Assembly: GCA_910585275.1 (NCBI GenBank)
Contig: CAJUCW010000032.1
Span: 1 to 39,957, forward strand
Length of the DNA stretch: 39,957 nt
Direction of reading: 5' to 3'
Source of the DNA: an uncultured Muribaculaceae bacterium
GTDB taxonomy: Bacteria > Bacteroidota > Bacteroidia > Bacteroidales > Muribaculaceae
In this document: positions 8,751 through 16,116 of the stretch, one piece after another
Layout: every line of letters starts with the position of its first letter
Numbering within the stretch: position 1 is the first letter of the stretch
The notes under the pieces: generated by a model
What the model was told of the DNA's origin: nothing
Database searches by the model: none
What the model saw: the letters and a program-made list of their open reading frames with translations, nothing else
Position numbers and translations under genes: made by a program

Positions 8751-10046
8751 ATGATAAAGACAGGCAGAACTCCCATAACTGTGATGACCTTCTGTGCCAT
8801 CATGTCGATATCGCTTGTCGTCAATCTTCCGGGACTGGCGATTACCCCGATGCTGGGGACACTACACAAAGTCTTTCCTGAAACAACACAGATTGAAGAC
8901 CAGTTGCTGACTGTGCTTCCCAATCTCCTCATCATCCCGTTTGTGATTCTTTCGGGAAAACTGTCGCTCGCCAAACACAAGATTAGGATTGTGGTTGGCG
9001 CACTGCTATTGTTTTGCGCCAGCGCCATAGCCTACCTTTTTGCAAACAGCATGCCTCAGCTAATAGTTATCAGCTGCCTTATCGGCTGCGGGGCCGGATT
9101 GCTCATTCCTTTTTCCACAGGCCTTATCGCCGACACTTTCTGCGGACAATACCGTCTGAAGGAAATGGGAATACAGTCAGGCATCTCAAACACCGCCGTA
9201 ATGGTGGCCACATTTGCCGTAGGCTGGCTATGCCACGGCGACTGGCATTTGCCGTTTTCTGTCTATCTCGTAGGCCTCATACCTCTCATGTTGTGTTTCT
9301 GGCTCAAAGGCCTCCCACACAATGTCCTTTACAGCACGGAAGCACCCGACGAATCGTGCGACGAAAACCAAAAATGCCCCTCCACGGAAAGCGTATTGCC
9401 GCCAAAGGCCGATATGAAATCCTCTGTGGCGACACCCAAATCGAAAAACGGAATATATATCGGGAGAATACTCGCCCTTATCGGCGTATATTTCTTCATA
9501 ACCTTCGCCACCATCAGCATCTCGTATTATTGTCCGTATCTGGTGGAGAAGGAAGAGTGGAGCGAATCACTTACTGGAACCGTCACAGCCATCTACTTTC
9601 TGTTTATCCTCATACCCGGCTACGTATTGTCATGGTTTGTGAAATATCTTAAAAAGAATTGCTTCCTCATCTCGGTAATATCCATGACAGTCGGAATCGG
9701 ATTGTTTGCTTTCTTCCCTGCAGGATGGACACTGTGCTTAGGAGCGGCTCTTGCCGGCCTCGGCTATGGCATATGCCAGCCCATACTCTACGACAAGGCA
9801 AGCCTCGCCGTGGCTTCGGAAAACAAAGCCACTTTCGCGCTTGCGCTTGTGCTCTCGGCCAACTATGTGGCCGTAGTGCTCTCACCGTTTATCATCGACT
9901 CCCTGCGCAGTCTTCTTCATGGTACCCGCGTCACAGGATTCGCATTCATCCTATGCTTCGTGTTCCTCGTGCTGTTCACGGTGTTCACATGGATAAAACG
10001 AAACAGCTTCGCTTTTTCCGTAGATTACGAAACTTCCAACAAATAA
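8751..10046 (+). CDS. MFS family transporter, substrate unknown
   Basis: A 431-residue protein of the major facilitator superfamily. About 12 hydrophobic segments are visible in two halves of six, separated by a long polar loop around residues 190-235 (rich in Glu, Ser and Lys, the usual central cytoplasmic loop). Features include ISLVVNLPGLAITPMLGTL in helix 1, and GCGAGLLIPFSTGLIADTF with TWIK-type ends. The first half looks like drug:H+ or aromatic/acid exporters of the DHA type, but no substrate-defining motif stands out. It is followed after 9 nt by the DcaP-like porin, so the two are almost certainly co-transcribed and probably move the same small molecule across the inner and outer membranes. 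It lies just after the gad terminator, so a direct role in acid resistance is only a possibility. Confidence 0.88.
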   Translation: MIKTGRTPITVMTFCAIMSISLVVNLPGLAITPMLGTLHKVFPETTQIEDQLLTVLPNLLIIPFVILSGKLSLAKHKIRIVVGALLLFCASAIAYLFANSMPQLIVISCLIGCGAGLLIPFSTGLIADTFCGQYRLKEMGIQSGISNTAVMVATFAVGWLCHGDWHLPFSVYLVGLIPLMLCFWLKGLPHNVLYSTEAPDESCDENQKCPSTESVLPPKADMKSSVATPKSKNGIYIGRILALIGVYFFITFATISISYYCPYLVEKEEWSESLTGTVTAIYFLFILIPGYVLSWFVKYLKKNCFLISVISMTVGIGLFAFFPAGWTLCLGAALAGLGYGICQPILYDKASLAVASENKATFALALVLSANYVAVVLSPFIIDSLRSLLHGTRVTGFAFILCFVFLVLFTVFTWIKRNSFAFSVDYETSNK

Positions 10047-10055
10047 TTAGATTTT

Positions 10056-11351
10056 ATGAAAAACATTTACATCTTATCCGCTTCATTGCTGATGTTTGGG
10101 GCTACCCTACAAATATCGGCCCACCCGCAAGAGACGGGCAACTACGAAGAAGTGTCAATTAAAATCGACCAGTTCAACGACACTACCAAAACGTTTATAA
10201 CCCTCCATGAGAACGCCCCGAGAATAAAAGGCACCCCTGATGTGCCGCGTTTTGCAGTGCATGGAAAAGAAGGAAAATACTACATGGGTATCGGAGCCAA
10301 CATAAAAGCCGTAGGTCTATATGATTTCGGAAGCCCCATATCAAACGACAACCTTTTCACCACATCCGCAATCCCCATGAATTCAGCACCCGGAAACGGC
10401 GGAGAATTCAACTTCAGCGCTCAGCAAAGCAATATCTACCTTAATGTAGTGGCCCTGCCAGGCAGCAAGAACCAGCTCGGCGCATACGTCTCGATAAACT
10501 TTATAGGAGACGGATATGCCCCTAACCTTCAGCTCGCATATCTTAAATATCGCGGATTCACAGCCGGCTACAACTATTCGCTGTTTACGGATGCCGCCGC
10601 CTCCCCGGCCACGATAGACTATGAAGGGCCGAATGCTTTTACATGCCAGATTCACGGCAACATTTATTACGAGCATCCTTTCGGCAATAAAAAAGAATGG
10701 AAAGCCGGCATCGGCATCGATATGCCGGCCATGTCGTCAACCTATTCCACCAACACCGCCGCAGTGACGCAAAGGGTGCCCGACATACCATTCTATATAC
10801 AGCGTTCATGGTGCGGAGGTAAAGGATGGCTGCGTTTGTCGGGAATCGTGCGCAACCTCTATTATCGAAACGAATCCGCACAGAAGAACGTTGACCGCGT
10901 AGGCTGGGGCATCAAGGCAAGCGGCATGACCCCCGTGGCCGGAGGTCTTACGGCATATTACCAGGCCGTCTATGGGAAAGGGATAGCAAGCTATATACAA
11001 GACCTCGGAGGGACAGGCATGGACCTCATGCCCGACCCCGACAATGCATCGCGGCTTGACGCCGTGAAAGCCTGGGGAGGTTTCGGAGCTTTGCAATACA
11101 ACTTCTCGCCAAAACTATCTTGCACAGCCATCTATAGCCATGTACGCACCTATGCAAAACAGTATGCCGACTCCTCGGTGCCGTGGAAAACAGGATACAA
11201 ATATGCGCAATATATCCTCGGCAACGTATTCTACAACGTCAATTCCATCGTGCAGGTCGGAGTGGAATACATCTACGGACGGCGTGTGGATTTTGACGGC
11301 TCACAAGCCCACGACAACCGCCTTCAGGCCATGCTTCAGGTAAGTTTTTAA
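10056..11351 (+). CDS. DcaP-like outer-membrane porin
   Basis: A 431-residue beta-barrel with a clear signal peptide (ends near ATLQISA, residues 1-22) and a terminal Phe (QVSF), the usual outer-membrane insertion signal. The N-terminal mature part (residues 23-65) is polar and may form a short coiled or periplasmic segment before the barrel, as in DcaP. The barrel then alternates aromatic strands and Gly/Asn turns. The stretch VGWGIKASGMTP followed by AYYQAVYGKGIASYIQDL is typical of DcaP-type trimeric porins, which pass small anionic compounds such as dicarboxylates. That family assignment is from memory of the motif and is moderately sure; substrate is inferred. It lies 9 nt behind the MFS gene. 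The lipoprotein gene that follows has its own -7 box, so the operon may end here, though no clear hairpin follows. Confidence 0.82.
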   Translation: MKNIYILSASLLMFGATLQISAHPQETGNYEEVSIKIDQFNDTTKTFITLHENAPRIKGTPDVPRFAVHGKEGKYYMGIGANIKAVGLYDFGSPISNDNLFTTSAIPMNSAPGNGGEFNFSAQQSNIYLNVVALPGSKNQLGAYVSINFIGDGYAPNLQLAYLKYRGFTAGYNYSLFTDAAASPATIDYEGPNAFTCQIHGNIYYEHPFGNKKEWKAGIGIDMPAMSSTYSTNTAAVTQRVPDIPFYIQRSWCGGKGWLRLSGIVRNLYYRNESAQKNVDRVGWGIKASGMTPVAGGLTAYYQAVYGKGIASYIQDLGGTGMDLMPDPDNASRLDAVKAWGGFGALQYNFSPKLSCTAIYSHVRTYAKQYADSSVPWKTGYKYAQYILGNVFYNVNSIVQVGVEYIYGRRVDFDGSQAHDNRLQAMLQVSF

Positions 11352-11384
11352 TGTGTTTTTGCCGGCATATATCATGTTTTTCAT

Positions 11385-11392
11385 TATATTTG
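11385..11392 (+). promoter_or_regulatory. Promoter -7 element for the lipoprotein/GTPase operon
   Basis: TATATTTG matches TAnnTTTG. A TTTG occurs upstream at 11358-11361 but with a 23-nt gap, slightly long for a -33 box. The expected transcription start is near 11397-11399, about 20 nt before the lipoprotein ATG at 11420. This favours that start over the in-frame ATG at 11351. Confidence 0.55.
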
Positions 11393-11419
11393 CAATTCCG
11401 AAATCAAGACGACGACAAT

Positions 11420-11929
11420 ATGAATAAACTTGCATATATGCTGCCACTCGCCGCAGTCTGCATGGGATGCTCCCATAAGGCAACGGCGCCGGCGGTTTCC
11501 GAGAGTTATGACGGCCCCACAGCGGAATACGTCAGGCCGGCTCCCATTAGAGGGTCGAAACCCGCCATGATTCCAAAGGCCACCGCTTTCAGAATGAGCG
11601 GCGATTATGCCGGGAACGTGGCCATCACCCTCAATGCGCAAGGCGACGTGACATATTTCCCGGCGCCATCCGACATTTCCGGAAACTCGCGTCCTATCGA
11701 CCTTGGCGGTGGTTGGTGGCTCAACCGGCAGGGTATCGGGCCAAACTCCGTATTCACGAAATATACATTCGAAGAATACAGGGCACTCAATGAAGTGCCG
11801 TCAGCAGCCACACTGAAAGAGGCTGTTATTCCGGAAGCCAAAGTCATTGAAATGGTGAAACTCCCCTACTCCATCAACGACGCGGCATCGCATATTAAAG
11901 AAATTAAAGATTATCTCGACAAAAAATGA
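11420..11929 (+). CDS. Hypothetical lipoprotein
   Basis: I do not recognise a characterised family. The 169-residue product starts with a lipoprotein signal (MNKLAYMLPLAAVCMGCSH): short basic N terminus, hydrophobic core, and a lipobox in which Cys17 would be acylated. The mature part has a Pro/Ala-rich linker, then an ordered domain with the segments FRMSGDYAGNVAITL and DLGGGWWLNRQGIGPNSVF, where WW and the Gly run suggest a small beta domain, followed by two charged helices ending DYLDKK. Start at 11420 was chosen because the lipobox then sits at the normal place and a -7 box lies just upstream; an ATG at 11351 overlaps the porin stop but would bury the signal. Its stop overlaps the start of the COG0523 GTPase (ATGA), so the two are translationally coupled. 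A periplasmic role in metal handling is only an inference from that link. Confidence 0.8.
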   Translation: MNKLAYMLPLAAVCMGCSHKATAPAVSESYDGPTAEYVRPAPIRGSKPAMIPKATAFRMSGDYAGNVAITLNAQGDVTYFPAPSDISGNSRPIDLGGGWWLNRQGIGPNSVFTKYTFEEYRALNEVPSAATLKEAVIPEAKVIEMVKLPYSINDAASHIKEIKDYLDKK

Positions 11930-13215
11930 TGGCTAAAATCACTCCGGTGCTTCTCCTCACCGGCTATCTCGGAAGCGGCAAAACCACGCTTCTCAATCGT
12001 ATTCTCGCCAATAAAAAGGGCATAAAATTCGCTGTAATAGTCAACGACATCGGAGAAGTAAACATAGATGCCGAACTCATTGAAAAGGGTGGTGTCGTAG
12101 GCGGGAAAGACGACAGTCTTGTGGCACTTCAGAACGGCTGCATCTGCTGCACTCTGAAAACCGACCTCATGCAGCAGCTTTCCGACCTGATTTCAACAGG
12201 CTTCGATTACATCGTGATTGAAGCAAGCGGCATCTGCGAACCCGAACCGATCGCCCAGACCATCTGCTCAATGCCGGCAATGGCCCCCAACCTCGTGCGC
12301 AACGGCGTGCCGGTGCTCGACTGCATCGTCACCGTGGTCGATGCCTTGCGTCTTAAAAGCGAATTTGAAGGTGGAGATGCCCTCACATCCGACAAAATAG
12401 GAGAAGAAGACCTCGAAAGCCTTGTAATCCAGCAAATCGAATTCTGCAATATAATAGTACTCAACAAGATTTCGGAAGTCACGAAAGAAGAGGCTCGCCA
12501 CATTAAAGAAGTGATACGCGCACTTCAGCCCAAGGCGGAAATCATCGAGGCAGACTATTGCGATTTCGACCTCGACAAGATTCTCCACACCAAACTTTTC
12601 AACTTTGAAAAGACCGTGACTTCAGCCACATGGATCCAGGAAATAGAAAAGCCTCTCGACGAATGCGATGACCATGACCACGACGACCACCATGAGCATG
12701 AACATCATCATGAACATGACCATCATCATGACCATCATCATGACCATCATCATGACCACCACGACGAGGGGGAAGACCATTCACACTGCGACCACGAGCA
12801 TGGCGTGTGTCATTGCCATCACCACCATCACGGCGAAGGTGAGGCGGAGGAATACGGCATAGGGACTTTCGTATATTTCAGGCGCAAGCCATTCGACCTT
12901 AATAAATTCGATTGGTTCGTGGCAAGACAGTGGCCGAAAAACGTTATCCGCGCCAAAGGAATATGCTATTTCAGCGACAACACCGACATGTCTTATCTTT
13001 TCGAACAGGCCGGAGTCCAGAAGAAGCTCACGGAAGCCGGACAATGGTATGCCACCGCCCCCGAAGACGAACTGCAACGCATGCTTGCCACGGAACCGGG
13101 GTTGGCGCGCGACTGGGACCCCGAATATGGCGACCGTATGGAGAAAATAGTTTTTATCGGACAAAACCTCGACCGCAAGGCCATAACCGACGCCCTCGAC
13201 GCCTGCCTCGAATAA
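11926..13215 (+). CDS. COG0523 (G3E family) metal GTPase with His-rich insert
   Basis: A 429-residue P-loop GTPase of the CobW/ZNG1/YeiR family, thought to act as a zinc (or other metal) metallochaperone in the cytoplasm. Seen in the sequence: Walker A GYLGSGKTT at 13-21; the family metal motif CICC at 72-75 (NGCICCTL); EASGICEPEPI as the switch/Walker B region; a guanine-recognition segment LNKISE. The CobW C-terminal domain begins near GIGTFVYFRRKPFD and ends about residue 400. Between them lies a very acidic/His-rich insert at residues 246-306 with more than thirty His. The insert DNA contains perfect 12-bp repeats. The gene begins MM, with the first ATG overlapping the lipoprotein stop. 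It ends at a bidirectional hairpin shared with ogt. The context gives no cobalamin genes, so cobalt delivery for B12 is less likely than zinc. Confidence 0.93.
   Translation: MMAKITPVLLLTGYLGSGKTTLLNRILANKKGIKFAVIVNDIGEVNIDAELIEKGGVVGGKDDSLVALQNGCICCTLKTDLMQQLSDLISTGFDYIVIEASGICEPEPIAQTICSMPAMAPNLVRNGVPVLDCIVTVVDALRLKSEFEGGDALTSDKIGEEDLESLVIQQIEFCNIIVLNKISEVTKEEARHIKEVIRALQPKAEIIEADYCDFDLDKILHTKLFNFEKTVTSATWIQEIEKPLDECDDHDHDDHHEHEHHHEHDHHHDHHHDHHHDHHDEGEDHSHCDHEHGVCHCHHHHHGEGEAEEYGIGTFVYFRRKPFDLNKFDWFVARQWPKNVIRAKGICYFSDNTDMSYLFEQAGVQKKLTEAGQWYATAPEDELQRMLATEPGLARDWDPEYGDRMEKIVFIGQNLDRKAITDALDACLE
12721..12756 (+). repeat. Three perfect 12-bp tandem repeats in the His-rich insert
   Basis: CATCATCATGAC occurs three times in a row without change, and degenerate copies flank it (about 12666-12770). 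Each unit encodes His-His-His-Asp, so gain or loss of units keeps frame and changes the number of metal ligands. Confidence 0.9.
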
Positions 13216-13227
13216 AACCGTAATTAT

Positions 13228-13282
13228 CGCATGATAAAGAGGGGACGCGACAGAACCTGTCGCGTCCCCTCTTTATCATGCG
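13228..13282. terminator. Bidirectional 26-bp hairpin between the GTPase and ogt
   Basis: Positions 13228-13253 and 13257-13282 form a perfect 26-bp inverted repeat with a 3-nt centre (AAC). It starts 13 nt after the GTPase stop codon and its far arm overlaps the ogt stop codon. It would form a very stable stem in either transcript. There is no separate T-run, but the stem arms carry AAA/TTT blocks. Confidence 0.8.
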
Positions 13283-13791
13283 TCAAGCGAAACACCGAAC
13301 AGCATATCCGCCCGCTCGAGGTCCAAAAGTTTTCTCTTCACCTCCACTCCTCCGGCATATCCCGTCAGCTTTCCTTGGGTGGAAACCACCCGGTGGCAAG
13401 GCACAAAAATCGACAACGGATTTTTCGAGCATGCATTGGCCACCGCCCGCGTTGACCTCGGGAGGCCGATGAGGCGTGCCACGTTCGAGTAGCTCACGGT
13501 TTCGCCGTATGGGATACCTAAAAGAGCATTCCATACTTTCTTTTGGAATTCCGTGCCAAACATCTTCAATGGAATATCAAACGTCTGGCGCATACCCTCG
13601 AAATATTCCTCAAGTTCCCTTTCTGCCTTTTCAAGCACATCCCATTCCTCCTTATAATCTGACGCGTCTTTAAAATCGCTGATAAAACCATGGCAGGCCG
13701 AAAGCCCATGCCAACTGCAAAGACACAGTTCATTGCCTATGGATGCCATATACAGCACCCCGCAAGGGGAATCATACTCTTTTACTACCAT
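13276..13791 (-). CDS. ogt: Methylated-DNA--[protein]-cysteine S-methyltransferase
   Basis: Suicide repair enzyme that takes the alkyl group from O6-alkylguanine (and O4-alkylthymine) onto its own cysteine. The active-site signature FVPCHRVV is present, with acceptor Cys132 when counted from the start chosen here. Before it come the helix-turn-helix region YGETVSYSNVARLIGLPRSTRAVANA, containing the conserved Arg finger, and after it the GYAGGVEVKRKLLDLE segment. The start at 13791 (MVVKEYDSPCGVLYM) gives 171 residues, usual for the short Ogt/MGMT form without an Ada domain. An in-frame ATG at 13836 would add 15 residues that do not look conserved. It is alone on the minus strand and converges on the GTPase gene, sharing the 26-bp hairpin terminator. 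No promoter match was found upstream. Confidence 0.93.
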   Translation of the reverse strand: MVVKEYDSPCGVLYMASIGNELCLCSWHGLSACHGFISDFKDASDYKEEWDVLEKAERELEEYFEGMRQTFDIPLKMFGTEFQKKVWNALLGIPYGETVSYSNVARLIGLPRSTRAVANACSKNPLSIFVPCHRVVSTQGKLTGYAGGVEVKRKLLDLERADMLFGVSLDA

Positions 13792-13905
13792 AACACTGTT
13801 TCTTTTTATGGAGGCATATCGAAGCCTGACAAGCATCTTCTATTTTCATAAAAGAAGATATCAGGCATCGTAACAATTGTTGGTAACTACTCTTTATTTA
13901 TATTC

Positions 13906-13931
13906 TTAAAACCATAGGGAAAGCCCTACGG
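13906..13931 (-). terminator. Terminator-like hairpin on the minus strand
   Basis: On the minus strand an 8-bp stem with one G-U pair (arms 13924-13931 and 13912-13919) and the 4-nt loop CTTT is followed at once by TTTTAAG. No annotated minus-strand gene lies upstream of it, but a consensus promoter does, at 14067-14099. Confidence 0.5.
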
Positions 13932-13940
13932 TTCACTGTC

Positions 13941-14075
13941 ATGAAATCATACGGCATACAACCCGAAACCGACATATAGATAGGCGAACTGTCTGATTAT
14001 ATTCCGGAACTGAACGTTACTGACAAAATCTATATCGAGTTTTTCAGGGCTTGCCTTTTACATCCACAAATATAA
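13941..14075 (+). pseudogene. Possible gene remnant with an in-frame stop
   Basis: Reading the plus strand from the ATG at 13941 gives MKSYGIQPETDI, a TAG at 13977-13979, then a protein-like stretch (IGELSDYIPELNVTDKIYI and on to LHPQI) before TAA. The composition looks like real protein, and the same frame is open for some codons upstream, but it is too short to identify. It could be chance, or the end of a decayed gene. The rest of the 13837-14312 gap holds only the regulatory elements listed separately. Confidence 0.2.
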
Positions 14076-14099
14076 TAATTTTCTATCCATATTTCCAAA
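14067..14099 (-). promoter_or_regulatory. Orphan minus-strand promoter
   Basis: On the minus strand TTTG (14096-14099) and TATATTTG (14067-14074) are 21 nt apart, matching the Bacteroidetes consensus. No protein gene follows in that direction until ogt. The hairpin with T-run at 13906-13931 would end the transcript after roughly 150 nt. The pair could make a small RNA or a separate upstream transcript antisense to the remnant at 13941-14075. Confidence 0.5.
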
Positions 14100-14237
14100 C
14101 AAAAAATAGACCCCGTCTGATGTTTTACGTTACGACAGCCTGTCGAAATGAGATTATCTAAACTTTTTATTCATTCTTCTTGCCGCCAGACATTGCATTT
14201 TTATTCAATTACTGCAAGTGTTTTCAAGATTTTATAT

Positions 14238-14245
14238 TACCTTTG
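14238..14245 (+). promoter_or_regulatory. tyrA-like gene -7 element
   Basis: TACCTTTG matches TAnnTTTG, about 68 nt before the ATG at 14313; the -33 region is not a clear match. It lies inside the longer open frame that starts at 14148, which argues against that earlier start. Confidence 0.55.
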
Positions 14246-14312
14246 CATAATTATTAAGCAGCTGGTAAAAACGCGTGTGTTGAATCCCGACGCACCATTA
14301 AATGGAATTTAT

Positions 14313-15086
14313 ATGAAAATCCTTATACTCGGAGCCGGCAAGATGGGCTCTTTCTTCTGCGACCTCCTCTCTTTCCGCCACGACGTGGCGATTCTCGACA
14401 CCGATCCGCAGAGGCTTCGTTTCACTTTCAACGTGCGCCGCTTCACATCGCCTGAAGAAGTGAAAGAGTTCGACCCTGACATGGTAATCAACGCCGCGAC
14501 CGTAAAATATACCATCGACGCTTTCGAAGCCATCCTACCCTACATCCGCCCTACCGCGATACTTAGCGACATCGCATCCGTAAAAACAGGTCTCCCCGAA
14601 TTTTACGAACGCGCCGGCCATCCTTTCGTCAGCACCCACCCTATGTTCGGACCGACTTTCGCGTCGCTCTCCAACCTGCGCAACGAAAATGCCGTCATCA
14701 TCAAAGAGGGCGACCACCTCGGAAGGGTATTTTTCAAGGACCTCTACAACGAACTAAAACTCAACGTTGTGGAATACACCTTTGAGGAGCACGACGAAAC
14801 GATAGCTTATTCGCTTTCCATACCGTTCGCTTCCACTTTCGTATTCGCCGGCATCATGAAGCATCAGGACGCCCCAGGCACCACCTTCAAACGTCATTTC
14901 GACATTGCCCGCGGACTCATGAGCGAAGACGACTACCTGCTGAGCGAAATAATGTTCAATCCCCACACACCGGCCCAACTCGAAAAAATACGCGAACAAC
15001 TTGCGGAACTCCAGACAATTGTGGAAAACCGCGACAGCGAGGCAATGAAAAAATACATAGCCAGGCTACGCGAAAATATAAAATAA
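14313..15086 (+). CDS. tyrA: Prephenate/arogenate dehydrogenase family protein
   Basis: NAD(P)-dependent oxidoreductase of the TyrA type, which oxidatively decarboxylates prephenate to 4-hydroxyphenylpyruvate on the tyrosine branch. The 257-residue protein begins with a Rossmann fold (MKILILGAGKMGSFF, GxGxxG at residues 7-12) with an acidic residue at the end of strand 2 (AILDTDPQRL), pointing to NAD. The TyrA hallmarks are STHPMFGPTFASL, where His/Pro contact substrate, VEYTFEEHDETIAYSLSIP and a helical C-terminal dimerisation region (FNPHTPAQLEKIREQL). The start at 14313 was chosen because the Rossmann motif begins right at the N terminus and a -7 box lies just upstream; the extra 55 residues from the ATG at 14148 look random. 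No other aromatic amino acid gene is adjacent, so the substrate is inferred from motifs. Confidence 0.88.
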   Translation: MKILILGAGKMGSFFCDLLSFRHDVAILDTDPQRLRFTFNVRRFTSPEEVKEFDPDMVINAATVKYTIDAFEAILPYIRPTAILSDIASVKTGLPEFYERAGHPFVSTHPMFGPTFASLSNLRNENAVIIKEGDHLGRVFFKDLYNELKLNVVEYTFEEHDETIAYSLSIPFASTFVFAGIMKHQDAPGTTFKRHFDIARGLMSEDDYLLSEIMFNPHTPAQLEKIREQLAELQTIVENRDSEAMKKYIARLRENIK

Positions 15087-15102
15087 ACTGTAATGGCGTA
15101 TC

Positions 15103-15132
15103 GGATGTTTTATCATAGAAACTAAAACATCC
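15103..15132 (+). promoter_or_regulatory. Hairpin just before the potassium-channel start codon
   Basis: GGATGTTTTA (15103-15112) pairs perfectly with TAAAACATCC (15123-15132) around a 10-nt loop. The stem ends 5 nt before the ATG at 15138. It may be a terminator for the tyrA-like gene, or a structure limiting translation of the channel; no T-run follows it. Confidence 0.5.
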
Positions 15133-15137
15133 CCGCC

Positions 15138-16100
15138 ATGACCGTCACAGACATTTCAAACAAATCGAAGCATTTCTTCCATGTGGTTTCCAACATACGC
15201 CCTATCGTATGGATTGCCACATACGTGCTTCTGATGCCACTTTTCGCAGTGATTTACCAAATGCTTCCGCCGGGACAGTTCCGAATTCCTGACGGAGGAG
15301 GCACCGACTACGGGTCATGGCTTTATTATAGTATCGTGACGCTAACCACCCTCGGGTTTGGCGATTACACCCCGGCACATGGATGGGCGCAAGCCGTGAC
15401 CGCGATTGAAGTGATGTGCGGACTCGTAACCCTCGGGTTCTTTCTGAACGCCGTAGGGTCGATGAAGTCTGAAATCGATGTGGAATCGGAATTGGAAAAA
15501 CAGAAACGAGTGCATTTCTCAATTGAAAAAGAGAAGCTGCTGCTCTGCACGCCATCCTTGATACACAATATAAACACCTTCCTCGCATACTGCTATGCCG
15601 TGACCACCCCGCTGGCTAAAAGGAATGACCCGGATGCAAGTTTCAACCCCGACTTCAGATTTGCCGACATGGCCGACCTCTTCAAGCCGTCAGGACTGCC
15701 ATTCGACAATACGAGGCTTCCGGCTGTGGCACGACTGATGAAATCGGCGGCAAGCACTTCGCTCTGTCTCGACTCTCTGCAGACGAGGGTTGACCTCACC
15801 CTATGGCCCGACATTCTGGAAGACTGTTTTTCTTTTGTGGCAAACTTCCAGATGTTCTCTTCCACCGACGCTCTTTCTCAGTCGCCGATTACTATTCTTC
15901 CCACCGGCACATCGCAAAACGACGAAGAGGCCGAGGCAAAAATATCCGAAGATATTGCCGCCTGGAAAGGGGATGTGGATATCAGGAAGGAAGGCAATCT
16001 GCAACCCGTAGTCGAACTTTATTTTTTCATACGCGACAACGCCGCAATCGCACAGAAAATAGAAACCGCCGTTACAGGAATTGCAGCCGACAGGCAATAA
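15138..16100 (+). CDS. Two-helix potassium channel family protein
   Basis: A 320-residue inner-membrane ion channel of the 2TM (KcsA-like) pore type. TM1 spans about residues 21-41. The pore helix and selectivity filter are at SIVTLTTLGFGDYTP (filter TLGFGD, Thr71-Asp76; Phe in place of the usual Tyr). TM2 is about residues 82-105. No voltage-sensor helices are present. A soluble region of more than 200 residues follows, starting with a charged helix (SELEKQKRVHFSIEKEK). It shows no RCK/TrkA Rossmann motif and I cannot assign it. A similar channel lies inside Bacteroides gad operons, as I recall, which suggests charge balance during acid stress; here it is 6.5 kb from gadB, and that link is inference. 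It converges on tatC, with only 16 nt between the stop codons. Confidence 0.85.
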   Translation: MTVTDISNKSKHFFHVVSNIRPIVWIATYVLLMPLFAVIYQMLPPGQFRIPDGGGTDYGSWLYYSIVTLTTLGFGDYTPAHGWAQAVTAIEVMCGLVTLGFFLNAVGSMKSEIDVESELEKQKRVHFSIEKEKLLLCTPSLIHNINTFLAYCYAVTTPLAKRNDPDASFNPDFRFADMADLFKPSGLPFDNTRLPAVARLMKSAASTSLCLDSLQTRVDLTLWPDILEDCFSFVANFQMFSSTDALSQSPITILPTGTSQNDEEAEAKISEDIAAWKGDVDIRKEGNLQPVVELYFFIRDNAAIAQKIETAVTGIAADRQ

Positions 16101-16116
16101 CCGGAGTCGATTCTTT

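Noticed and set aside
12661..12780. Possible CRISPR array or satellite
   Set aside because: The repeats are 12 bp, in frame, encode His-rich protein and have no spacers.
14148..14312. Extended start for the TyrA-like gene
   Set aside because: Adds 55 residues without a family counterpart and would have to begin before the -7 box found at 14238.
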